Positions 1-6,543 of a stretch of 15,930 bases of DNA are shown piece by piece (positions within the stretch are counted from its first letter, which is position 1; every line of letters begins with the position of its first letter). Below the pieces are notes generated by a model. It did no database searches and was not told the DNA's origin. It worked only from the letters and a program-made list of their open reading frames with translations. The stretch comes from Chloroflexota bacterium (GTDB lineage: Bacteria; Chloroflexota; Dehalococcoidia; UBA1151; UBA1328). A program made the position numbers and the translations under genes. The stretch spans positions 1-15,930 of the forward strand of contig NYZY01000082.1 in assembly GCA_002687335.1 (NCBI GenBank), given 5' to 3'.

Positions 1-50
1 ACTCGGGAACGCTCCAGCCAGTACTCCGCGAGCTGCAGCGCTGCCGGGTA

Positions 51-170
51 CTATTCTTCGTCGCTTCCGTCGTAAGGGGCAATACCATAGTACCAGCAAC
101 GCAAGTGTGACATCGCTGCGCTGATAAACCAGCCAAGAGCGCCAGCACCTACCCAGTAATACCATTCCAT
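51..170 (-). CDS. Small putative membrane protein (39 aa)
   Basis: A short open frame downstream of dphB on the same strand, 51 nt after its stop, so probably in its transcript. The product starts MEWYYWVGAGALGWFISAAM, a stretch long and hydrophobic enough for one membrane span. A Cys/Trp/Tyr-rich segment and an acidic tail (DGSDEE) follow. The start is supported by a GAGGT Shine-Dalgarno element 7 nt upstream of the ATG, and an in-frame TAA lies further upstream. I do not recognise the family and cannot assign a function. The frame stays open after its TAG to the window edge and reads like an amphipathic helix (YPAALQLAEYWLERSR), so the protein might be longer if the TAG is an error or is read through. 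The case rests on the ribosome binding site and the membrane-like composition. Confidence 0.5.
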   Translation of the reverse strand: MEWYYWVGAGALGWFISAAMSHLRCWYYGIAPYDGSDEE

Positions 171-177
171 AACTAGT

Positions 178-182
178 ACCTC
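178..182 (-). promoter_or_regulatory. Shine-Dalgarno site of the small membrane protein
   Basis: Reads GAGGT on the minus strand, 7 nt before the ATG at 170. It matches the anti-Shine-Dalgarno end of archaeal 16S rRNA. It is the main evidence that the 39-codon frame is translated. A second GAGG(T) lies 6 nt further upstream. Confidence 0.5.
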
Positions 183-221
183 AACCTCGGGCGGCGCTTA
201 AACACCCGTGGGACCCGCTGC

Positions 222-971
222 CTATTCGCGAAGCGTTGCTAGGGCTTCTTCTTCGACGAAGTGCAGTTTCCCTGGAATTACGAGTGAATGTGGTGTCAGA
301 CCAAGGCCAGCCTGGGGCATTTCACTCAGCGAACCAATCCAAAGCTTTTGGTCGCTACGACTGACACGGGCTGCCGCGCATGCCAGCGCTTCGGGGAGTA
401 CGCCGCCATCCAGCAGCAACCTCGCCCCCTCCTGAGCAGTCATCAGCCGTGGTTCAACAGCGGGGTCATCGGCGCGAATATCGAGGAGCACCAGCGAGTG
501 GAATCCCAGCTCTAAATTCTGCACTACCTGTTTTACGGGTGAGAGTGGCTTGTAATTGCCTTCAGATAGCACTAACGTCGTGACCGGACCGAAGCGATAA
601 TGTTGTAGCCCCAGCTCACCAGCAACCGCAGTCAATACCGATGTATTGTGCACAGCGCGGCACTCAATCCCAGCTTCGCTACACTGCAACCGCAAGCTGA
701 CATGCGTTGTGGCAGCGAATGGATCTCCGCCAACTAGCAGTACAATATCGCTATTACGCGCCGCTACGAGCAGCAGTTTGGGTTGCTCGACTTCCTCGCG
801 CGAGAGCAATAGTACGCTACCAGCTTCCTGCTCAATCCATGCCAGTGTTTCCGGTACCAGAGGTGAAGTATAGCCCTCGGCGTAGATCGTGTCGGCTGCA
901 CTGATAGCGGCAATGCCAGCCTGCGTTAGCGATTCCAGACCACCTAATCCCAGTCCGACCAGCGTGAGCAT
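222..971 (-). CDS. dphB: Diphthine synthase (diphthamide biosynthesis methyltransferase)
   Basis: A 249-residue SAM-dependent methyltransferase of the DphB/Dph5 family. It methylates the modified histidine of elongation factor 2 on the way to diphthamide, in the cytoplasm. Visible hallmarks are the N-terminal glycine-rich strand-loop GLGLGGLES (7-15), YAEGYTSPL (30-38), the GGDPFAATTH loop (81-90) and VHNTSVLTA (107-115), typical of the tetrapyrrole-methylase fold. Length matches archaeal DphB (about 250-265 aa). The ATG at 971 is 36 nt from the divergent YjbQ-family start. No Shine-Dalgarno is seen, but a TTATC-type element lies about 25 nt upstream, which suits a leaderless transcript. A small membrane protein gene follows downstream. 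The family call is secure. Confidence 0.93.
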   Translation of the reverse strand: MLTLVGLGLGGLESLTQAGIAAISAADTIYAEGYTSPLVPETLAWIEQEAGSVLLLSREEVEQPKLLLVAARNSDIVLLVGGDPFAATTHVSLRLQCSEAGIECRAVHNTSVLTAVAGELGLQHYRFGPVTTLVLSEGNYKPLSPVKQVVQNLELGFHSLVLLDIRADDPAVEPRLMTAQEGARLLLDGGVLPEALACAAARVSRSDQKLWIGSLSEMPQAGLGLTPHSLVIPGKLHFVEEEALATLRE

Positions 972-977
972 GCGCTC

Positions 978-982
978 TTAAT
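978..982 (+). promoter_or_regulatory. TATA-like element for the YjbQ-family gene
   Basis: TTAAT within CTCTTAATG is centred about 28 nt before the ATG at 1008, the spacing expected for a leaderless archaeal transcript. It overlaps the alternative upstream ATG at 981, which argues against that start. A mirrored TTATC on the other strand (993-998) sits about 25 nt from the dphB ATG. Weak consensus, so tentative. Confidence 0.35.
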
Positions 983-1007
983 GCGTGGAGCGGATAACCG
1001 CACCGCC

Positions 1008-1424
1008 ATGCGACAAGAGCGTACCACACTCACTGTGCAGACCGAGCCTTATGCATTCCATGACATTTCCCAGGATGTGCAGAATGTAGTCGTTAATGCG
1101 GGTGTTCGTGATGGCATCTGCCACCTATTCATTCGTCATACCAGTGCTAGCCTGCTGCTACAGGAGAACTATGACCCGTCGGTAAGGCAGGATCTCGCTC
1201 AATTCATGTCTCGCATCGCGCCCGAAGATGGCAGCTATGCACATGGCATTGAGGGCAGTGACGACATGCCTGCCCATATTCGGAGCGCACTCACCTCAAT
1301 TTCAGAGAGTATCCCAGTTTCCGAAGGCGAGTTGCTCCTAGGACGCTGGCAAGGCATCTACCTCTGGGAACATCGTGCGCATGGGCACCAACGCAAGGTT
1401 ATCATCACAGTCACAGGTGACTAA
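1008..1424 (+). CDS. YjbQ/UPF0047 family protein (secondary thiamine-phosphate synthase-like)
   Basis: A 138-residue UPF0047 protein. The family forms compact trimers, and E. coli YjbQ has a weak thiamine-phosphate synthase activity. The physiological role is unsettled, and nothing nearby points to thiamine. Conserved blocks are HTSASL (44-49), ENYDPSVRQD (53-62), EGSDDMPAHI (82-91) and GRWQGIYLWEHR (112-123). The histidines of these blocks form the proposed metal site. The ATG at 1008 is chosen because it gives the usual family length and N-terminus and lies about 28 nt after a TATA-like element. An in-frame ATG at 981 would add nine atypical residues. The gene diverges from dphB. Confidence 0.88.
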   Translation: MRQERTTLTVQTEPYAFHDISQDVQNVVVNAGVRDGICHLFIRHTSASLLLQENYDPSVRQDLAQFMSRIAPEDGSYAHGIEGSDDMPAHIRSALTSISESIPVSEGELLLGRWQGIYLWEHRAHGHQRKVIITVTGD

Positions 1425-1448
1425 TGCAGAATTGGACGGCCTGCAGTC

Positions 1449-1456
1449 CTAAAAAC
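1449..1456 (+). promoter_or_regulatory. TATA-like element for the medium-chain dehydrogenase
   Basis: CTAAAAAC is centred about 25 nt upstream of the ATG at 1477. No Shine-Dalgarno precedes that ATG, so a leaderless transcript is likely. It lies in the 52-nt gap after the YjbQ-family gene. Confidence 0.4.
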
Positions 1457-1476
1457 ACCACTACTTTCACATTCTA

Positions 1477-2505
1477 ATGCAAGCACTCAACTTCGAAGCA
1501 CACGGTGAACTGGACGTACTACAGTTCGGGGAAGTCCCTGACCCGGAAGTCCCGGACGGATGGGCGTTGCTGAAGGTCGAAGCGTGTGCGCTAAACCACC
1601 TCGATATTTGGGTGCGGCGTGGTTGGCCCGGCCTAAAATTAGATATGCCTCATATTGGCGGCAGCGACATCGCCGGTACACTGGCCACGGACGCTGGCAA
1701 CTGGAACACGGGCGACGCTGTGGTAGTTGATCCGGGCATCTCGACACGACAGGACGCCTGGACCACACGTGGAGAGGATTCGATGTCGCCCGGTTACCGT
1801 ATACTTGGAGAACATGTTCGCGGCGGTTTCGCCGAGTTTGTGGCAGTTCCGCTAGAGAACCTGCACCCGCGACCGACATGCCTCACGGCAGCGGAAGCGG
1901 CTGCACCGTTGCTGGTCGGGTTGACTGCATACCGCATGCTGGTTCATCGTGCGCGACTACAAACGGGCGAGCGAATGCTAGTCATTGGCTCTGGAGGTGG
2001 CGTGAACTCAACAGCCATCCAACTTGGACGCCACCTAGGTGCCGAGGTGCATGTGGTGGCAGGTGGCTCCGAGAAAGCGCAACGCGCCAAAGAACTGGGT
2101 GCTGCACTGGTTGTTGACTACAAAACAGACGAGGCATGGCACAAACCGTTGTTCGCCGCTACTGAACGCCGTGGATACGATGTTATCATTGACAACGTTG
2201 GACGCGCGACTTGGAAACAGTCGCTGCGACTGGCGGGCATCGGTGGCCGTATCGTTACTGTTGGCAACACCAGCGGTCCACTAGCGGAGACAGATGTCCG
2301 TTTCATCTTTACTAGACAACTCTCCGTTCTAGGATCGACAATGGGCTCGCACGCTGACTTTGCTGCTGTGTTGGAACTTCTCGAACGAGGCGCGCTGAAA
2401 CCGATTATACACTGCGAGCTGCCGCTTTCCGAAGGGCGACGTGGTCATGAAATCATAGAGCGCGGTGAGATGTTCGGTAAAGTCGTGTTGCGGCCAGATT
2501 ATTAA
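1477..2505 (+). CDS. Zinc-independent medium-chain dehydrogenase/reductase (quinone-oxidoreductase-like)
   Basis: A 342-residue MDR-superfamily oxidoreductase with an N-terminal GroES-like domain (about 1-150) and a Rossmann domain. The Rossmann domain has the nucleotide loop VIGSGGGV (169-176), followed by AEVHVVAGGSEKAQRAKELGA, which fits NAD(P)H binding. The catalytic zinc ligands of alcohol dehydrogenases are replaced: N40 stands where the Cys would be, and GSDIAG (62-67) where GHE would be, as in quinone oxidoreductases. The loop VVVDPGIS...SPGYRILGEH (82-113) keeps the exact length of the structural-zinc lobe of its closest relatives, yet all four cysteine positions are T90, D93, T96 and S104. 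It should therefore bind no zinc. Substrate unknown. Its TAA abuts the stop of the convergent Hpt gene. Confidence 0.85.
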   Translation: MQALNFEAHGELDVLQFGEVPDPEVPDGWALLKVEACALNHLDIWVRRGWPGLKLDMPHIGGSDIAGTLATDAGNWNTGDAVVVDPGISTRQDAWTTRGEDSMSPGYRILGEHVRGGFAEFVAVPLENLHPRPTCLTAAEAAAPLLVGLTAYRMLVHRARLQTGERMLVIGSGGGVNSTAIQLGRHLGAEVHVVAGGSEKAQRAKELGAALVVDYKTDEAWHKPLFAATERRGYDVIIDNVGRATWKQSLRLAGIGGRIVTVGNTSGPLAETDVRFIFTRQLSVLGSTMGSHADFAAVLELLERGALKPIIHCELPLSEGRRGHEIIERGEMFGKVVLRPDY

Positions 2506-2790
2506 CTACTTACAATTTTTTGCATTGATAATTGTTTCCAATTCACCTACAACCGCTTCGAGAGAATTAAAATCTTCTGCCTTAGCCAAAGATTCCATCT
2601 TAAAGCCAACATCTGTTACGTCATCAAAACCATACATTCCACCACTTCCTTTGATATTGTGTCCAAAAATCCTCAGTCCTTCATAATCTTTAGAATTTAA
2701 GGCTGCCTTAATTTTAGGAATTTCACTGATGATATGAGTTACATACTTTGTTTGCATTTCAGCCCACTCCTCAACATCAAAGTCGTCCAT
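2506..2790 (-). CDS. Hpt-domain histidine phosphotransfer protein
   Basis: A 94-residue stand-alone Hpt protein, which would carry a phosphoryl group between receiver domains. The phospho-accepting motif is FGHNIKGSGGMYGFDDV, with the histidine at residue 44 from the chosen start, flanked by helices typical of a four-helix Hpt bundle. I start at the ATG at 2790 because a TATA box (2811-2820) lies about 25 nt upstream and the Hpt fold begins there. The frame also opens at 2859, which would add 23 non-Hpt residues (117 aa). It diverges from the Amt-kinase gene, and its A+T-rich composition matches that cluster, so it is likely the relay partner of those receivers. No kinase domain is fused to it. 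Confidence 0.86.
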   Translation of the reverse strand: MDDFDVEEWAEMQTKYVTHIISEIPKIKAALNSKDYEGLRIFGHNIKGSGGMYGFDDVTDVGFKMESLAKAEDFNSLEAVVGELETIINAKNCK

Positions 2791-2810
2791 CGACTGCAAT
2801 ATACCGACCC

Positions 2811-2820
2811 TTAAAATATA
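2811..2820 (-). promoter_or_regulatory. TATA box for the Hpt gene
   Basis: Reads TATATTTTAA on the minus strand, centred about 25 nt before the ATG at 2790. It is the clearest archaeal TATA box in the window and supports a leaderless Hpt mRNA with the shorter start. Confidence 0.55.
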
Positions 2821-2923
2821 GTTATCCAATACACGAATTGAAATATTAAATACATACATATGATTTATTGAACTGATGAATAGAATACCGACTTCGCTCT
2901 ATTTGCCCGAAGAAAAGGATGCC

Positions 2924-2931
2924 ATATTCTA
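2924..2931 (+). promoter_or_regulatory. Possible TATA element for the Amt-kinase operon
   Basis: ATATTCTA lies about 29 nt upstream of the Amt-kinase ATG at 2957. The 166-nt stretch between the Hpt and Amt-kinase starts must hold both divergent promoters. No strong Shine-Dalgarno precedes the ATG (only GGAT at 2947-2950). Confidence 0.35.
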
Positions 2932-2956
2932 CTACCACGAAAAATAGGATTATGAC

Positions 2957-5218
2957 ATGACAAGTAGTATTCTGCAAAATTTCAGGAGACTCCTGATATA
3001 TTCGCTTCTTTTCATAATTTCAGTAAACCTGATTATGCCTGGGATATTAGCTGAAGCTAATGCTGAAGAAAATTTAGAGAATATAAATCTTCTCTGGATG
3101 CTTATTTGTGCAATTCTGGTCTTTATGATGCAAGCAGGATTCATGTGCCTTGAATCCGGCATTATCCGAAACAAAAATAACATAAATGTTGCATTAAAAA
3201 ATGTTTCTGATTTTGGAATATCAATAGTATCCTACTGGATTATTGGATATGGAATAATGTTTGGTGCAAGCCAGAGCGGATTATTTGGAACAAATAACTT
3301 TTTCTTTGATCCAAGCGGGACTCCTACTTCAGGGCCAGCAATGACTTTCTTCATATTTCAGTCCATGTTCTGTGCAACTGCCGCATCTATAATTTCAGGC
3401 TCGGTTGCAGAAAGACTAAAATTCAACAGCTACTTGATAATAACTGCGCTTGTTGGGACGGCGATTTACCCAGTAATCGGCCACTGGGCTTGGGCTAATA
3501 GTGATGATAAATTTGGAGGGGATGGAACTAGTGGCTGGTTGTACGATCTAGGTCTACTGGATTTTGCAGGATCAACTGTAGTTCACTCCACTGGTGGTTG
3601 GGTCGGCTTGGCAGTTATATTGATTATCGGGCCACGTACAGGCCGCTTTGTTGAGGGAGAAGTCCGGAAATTTTCACCCAGCAACCTACCACTCTCTGTA
3701 CTAGGTGTGCTACTACTGGGATTTGGATGGCACGGATTCAATGGAGGCAGCCAACTCGTACTGGATGATGCTGTTCCTGGAATCCTGCTAAATACATTCC
3801 TAGCAGCTGCGGCAGGTATTGTTGCGTGCCTGATTTTTTGGGCAGTACAAAATGGAACGGCGCCGGCTGGCGACTTGATTAACGGATTACTTGCAGGACT
3901 CGTTGCAATAACTGCAAGTTGTAATATTGTAACTCCATTAGGTGCCGTAATTATTGGAGCTGGAGGGGGAATTGTGGCTCTCTACGCCACCCGACTACTA
4001 GAGCGATTTGAACTCGATGACCCGGTTGGAGCCATACCTGTTCATCTCGCCGGCGGTATATTTGGAACGCTTGCCTTGCCCTTTTTTGCAACGGAGGAGA
4101 TGTTACTTGGCAACAGCCAGCTTATTTCATATTCAGGAAATATCCGAATAGATCAATTTATCGCACAGCTATCCGGAGTGTTTTCTGTCGGATTATACGC
4201 GTTTGTAGCAAGCTATACAATCATGAAGGCAATTAATAGCTATAATCCGTTGCGTGTTAGTCAAGAAGCAGAAGACATTGGACTGAATATTGCTGAGCAC
4301 GACTCCAGCAGTGATCATATCGATCTCCTGAAAGTAATGCAATACCAGTCTAAAACAGGGAATTTGTCCATAAGGGGACCCGAAGATCTCTTTACTGAAG
4401 CTGGGCAAATTGGATATCATTACAATATTCTGATGGAGAAACTTGAAGAGTCAGGCAAAGTAATGCACAAACAGAAAAATGAACTGCAAATTGCAATGGA
4501 AAAAGCTAGTTCAGCCAGCCAGGCAAAAACTGATTTTCTGGCAAAAGTCAGTCACGAATTACGAACCCCGCTCAATGCTATAATTGGCTACAGCGAAATG
4601 CTAATCGAAGAGTCTGAAGATGACGGCTTGGAAACTTATACGGATGACCTTACCAAGATACATTCGTCGGGAGAACACCTCCTTACCCTCATCAACGACA
4701 TTCTAGATATTTCCAAAATTGAAGCTGGGAAAATGGACCTCTATCTTGAAGATTTTGAACTGGAAAAATTCATTTCACAAGTAATATCTACCGCGCAACC
4801 CCTCGTGGAGAAAAACAGGAACAAAATGATAGTTGAACTTGATGATTCCATTGGAAATCTCAGGAACGATGAAACAAAACTCCGGCAGGTCCTACTTAAT
4901 CTATTGAGTAATGCGGCCAAGTTTACGGAAGAAGGGGTTGTAAAACTGAAAGTTAGCAAAGCAGCTAGGGCCAGCGTCAAATTTGAACTTTCGGATACTG
5001 GCATTGGAATGACGCCAAAACAACTCAAAAACGCATTTGAAGAATTTATGCAAGCCGAGACATCCACCTCGAAGAAGTACGGCGGAACGGGCCTAGGATT
5101 GCCTATTAGCAAGAAAATTACAGAAATGATGGACGGAAAAATAGATATTAAAAGTAAAGTTGGGGAGGGGACAACTTTCACAATAACTATACCAAAAACA
5201 ATTAAGGAGAAAAAATGA
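2957..5218 (+). CDS. Ammonium transporter-histidine kinase fusion (Amt-HK ammonium sensor)
   Basis: A 753-residue membrane sensor. Residues 1-40 look like a signal peptide or first span ending AEANA. An Amt/Rh domain follows (about 45-425) with MQAGFMCLESG, PVIGHWAW, DFAGSTVVHSTGG and GAIPVHLAGG. Both pore histidines are present (H210, H363), as is the ammonium-site aspartate D202. A linker, PLRVSQEAEDIGLNIAEHD, resembles those of bacterial Amt-sensor fusions. Then come a coiled segment, a HisKA domain (SHELRTPLN, H533) and an HATPase domain with N652 (LSNAAKF), DTGIGM (680-685) and GGTGLGL (709-715). All key catalytic residues are intact, so ammonium passage or binding probably controls autophosphorylation. 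There is no attached receiver; the next gene supplies one, overlapping by ATGA. The kinase is of bacterial type and the region is A+T-rich, suggesting transfer. Confidence 0.93.
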   Translation: MTSSILQNFRRLLIYSLLFIISVNLIMPGILAEANAEENLENINLLWMLICAILVFMMQAGFMCLESGIIRNKNNINVALKNVSDFGISIVSYWIIGYGIMFGASQSGLFGTNNFFFDPSGTPTSGPAMTFFIFQSMFCATAASIISGSVAERLKFNSYLIITALVGTAIYPVIGHWAWANSDDKFGGDGTSGWLYDLGLLDFAGSTVVHSTGGWVGLAVILIIGPRTGRFVEGEVRKFSPSNLPLSVLGVLLLGFGWHGFNGGSQLVLDDAVPGILLNTFLAAAAGIVACLIFWAVQNGTAPAGDLINGLLAGLVAITASCNIVTPLGAVIIGAGGGIVALYATRLLERFELDDPVGAIPVHLAGGIFGTLALPFFATEEMLLGNSQLISYSGNIRIDQFIAQLSGVFSVGLYAFVASYTIMKAINSYNPLRVSQEAEDIGLNIAEHDSSSDHIDLLKVMQYQSKTGNLSIRGPEDLFTEAGQIGYHYNILMEKLEESGKVMHKQKNELQIAMEKASSASQAKTDFLAKVSHELRTPLNAIIGYSEMLIEESEDDGLETYTDDLTKIHSSGEHLLTLINDILDISKIEAGKMDLYLEDFELEKFISQVISTAQPLVEKNRNKMIVELDDSIGNLRNDETKLRQVLLNLLSNAAKFTEEGVVKLKVSKAARASVKFELSDTGIGMTPKQLKNAFEEFMQAETSTSKKYGGTGLGLPISKKITEMMDGKIDIKSKVGEGTTFTITIPKTIKEKK
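5204..5209 (+). promoter_or_regulatory. Shine-Dalgarno site of the stand-alone receiver
   Basis: AAGGAG lies 5 nt before the ATG at 5215, inside the end of the Amt-kinase frame. With the ATGA overlap it indicates translational coupling of sensor and receiver. Confidence 0.6.
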
Positions 5219-5574
5219 CGAAAATACTGCTAGTAGAAGATAATGAAATGAATAGGGATATGTTAACTAGAAGACTGGTCAAGAAAGGTTTTGAAATTGT
5301 ATGTGCTGTGGATGGACAAGAAGCTGTCGATATGGCTAAAAGTGAGGGGCCTGACGTTATTTTGATGGATATGGGATTACCTGTGAAGGATGGACTAGAA
5401 GCTACAAGAGAAATAAAAGCAGATGATCAGGTTAAGGACATACCTGTAATCGCATTGACTGCGCATGCAATGGGGGAACACCGAAAACAAGCCATGGAAG
5501 CTGGCTGTGATGAATACGAAACCAAACCCGTAAGATTACCCCTACTTCTGGAGAAAATTGAGATGTTCACCTAA
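5215..5574 (+). CDS. Single-domain response regulator (CheY/DivK-like receiver)
   Basis: A 119-residue receiver with no output domain. Acidic pocket E8-D9, phosphorylation site D52 (ILMDMGLP), switch T82 (IALTAHAM) and K104 (ETKPV) are all in place, so it should accept phosphate. The sequence resembles the receivers normally fused to hybrid kinases (MLVEDN...MGEHRKQAMEAGCDEYETKP pattern). It overlaps the Amt-kinase stop by ATGA and has a good Shine-Dalgarno. It probably acts as the first receiver, taking phosphate from H533 of the kinase and passing it to the Hpt protein encoded divergently upstream. That relay order is inference. Alternatively it acts directly on a partner protein. Confidence 0.92.
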   Translation: MTKILLVEDNEMNRDMLTRRLVKKGFEIVCAVDGQEAVDMAKSEGPDVILMDMGLPVKDGLEATREIKADDQVKDIPVIALTAHAMGEHRKQAMEAGCDEYETKPVRLPLLLEKIEMFT

Positions 5575-5586
5575 TATTAATTTAGT

Positions 5587-6543
5587 ATGACCAAAGAAAA
5601 TTTTTCAAATATACTTGCCGTTGACGATGATTTTGCAGTTCGCATGGGTATGGAATTCATATTCAAGAAATGGCCTGAATACAAGCTTTATCTCGCTGAA
5701 GATCCGGAAGATGCCCTCAAAAAATTAGATGAAAGGGATTATTTGATGATGTTTTGCGATATACATATGCCCGTAATGTCTGGTCTCGAATTACTTAAGA
5801 TTGTAAAGTCAAATAAACCCGATTTACCTGTTGTTATGCTTACTTCTGAAACTGACATCCAGAATTCAATAACTGCCTTCAGGCATGGCGCCATGGACTA
5901 CATCTTGAAACCAATGACTGTTTCTACAGTACGAGGAGCCCTTGAAAAGGCCACGGACTTTTCTAAAGAACTGGAAAAAAAGAGGGAAGGTATTATTGAT
6001 GTGACTGAATTCCGTTCACTAGTAGACAATTTCTCACCGGAAAAGATGGGTCTTTATGATACAGGGTCAAAATCTGCTGAATTTACTCAACTCGTTAATG
6101 CGCTTCAGGAAAAATTGATTCATCCCGGTAAGGCAGGGCGCATACACAATCTGTTTCTTTTAACTAAATCAGGTATAGTGATAGGAAAGCTTACAACCAA
6201 TGACGTCGACAACACTGATGCCGATATCATGGGGAGTATGTTTACTGCCATCAAGGACTTTATGGAAGATGCCGTTAGCCAAAATACAGATTCATCTCTC
6301 GAAGACATACACTTCGGAGATATTCACATCAAATTCGGATCAGCTGCCTTCACGGACCTGGCTATTGTTTACACAGGGACTTTCAAACAGGAAGCAGAAA
6401 ACGCTATCACTGATGCCGTGATTGCTTTTGAATTAGAAAATATGGCCGTTCTTGAGAATTGGAATGGAGACATGGATAAAATTAGTGGTGCAGATAAATG
6501 CTTGGAAGAACTTTTTTCCAAGATTGACAAATCAGATAACTAA
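5587..6543 (+). CDS. Response regulator with C-terminal roadblock-like domain
   Basis: A 318-residue protein. Residues 5-125 form a receiver with D13-D14, phosphorylation site D58 (MMFCDIHMP), T86 (VVMLTSETD) and K108 (YILKPM). A helical linker follows (120-160). Residues about 164-290 show the order helix (164-179), two strands (186-204, LFLLTKSGIVIGKLTTN), helix (211-231, DADIMGSMFTAIKDFMED), three strands (238-264) and helix. This fits the roadblock/LC7 fold and resembles sensor-like domains I recall from Thermoplasmatota regulators. There is no helix-turn-helix or enzymatic output, so signalling is probably by protein-protein contact, perhaps with a small GTPase. It begins 12 nt after the previous gene, with no clear ribosome site, so it probably relies on coupling. 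Its TAA interlocks with the stop of convergent taw2. The receiver is certain; the roadblock call is moderate. Confidence 0.85.
   Translation: MTKENFSNILAVDDDFAVRMGMEFIFKKWPEYKLYLAEDPEDALKKLDERDYLMMFCDIHMPVMSGLELLKIVKSNKPDLPVVMLTSETDIQNSITAFRHGAMDYILKPMTVSTVRGALEKATDFSKELEKKREGIIDVTEFRSLVDNFSPEKMGLYDTGSKSAEFTQLVNALQEKLIHPGKAGRIHNLFLLTKSGIVIGKLTTNDVDNTDADIMGSMFTAIKDFMEDAVSQNTDSSLEDIHFGDIHIKFGSAAFTDLAIVYTGTFKQEAENAITDAVIAFELENMAVLENWNGDMDKISGADKCLEELFSKIDKSDN

Noticed and set aside
4741..5181. 146-codon open frame on the minus strand inside the Amt-kinase gene
   Set aside because: It is antisense to the conserved HATPase domain, and its low-complexity serine/leucine product is typical of a shadow frame.
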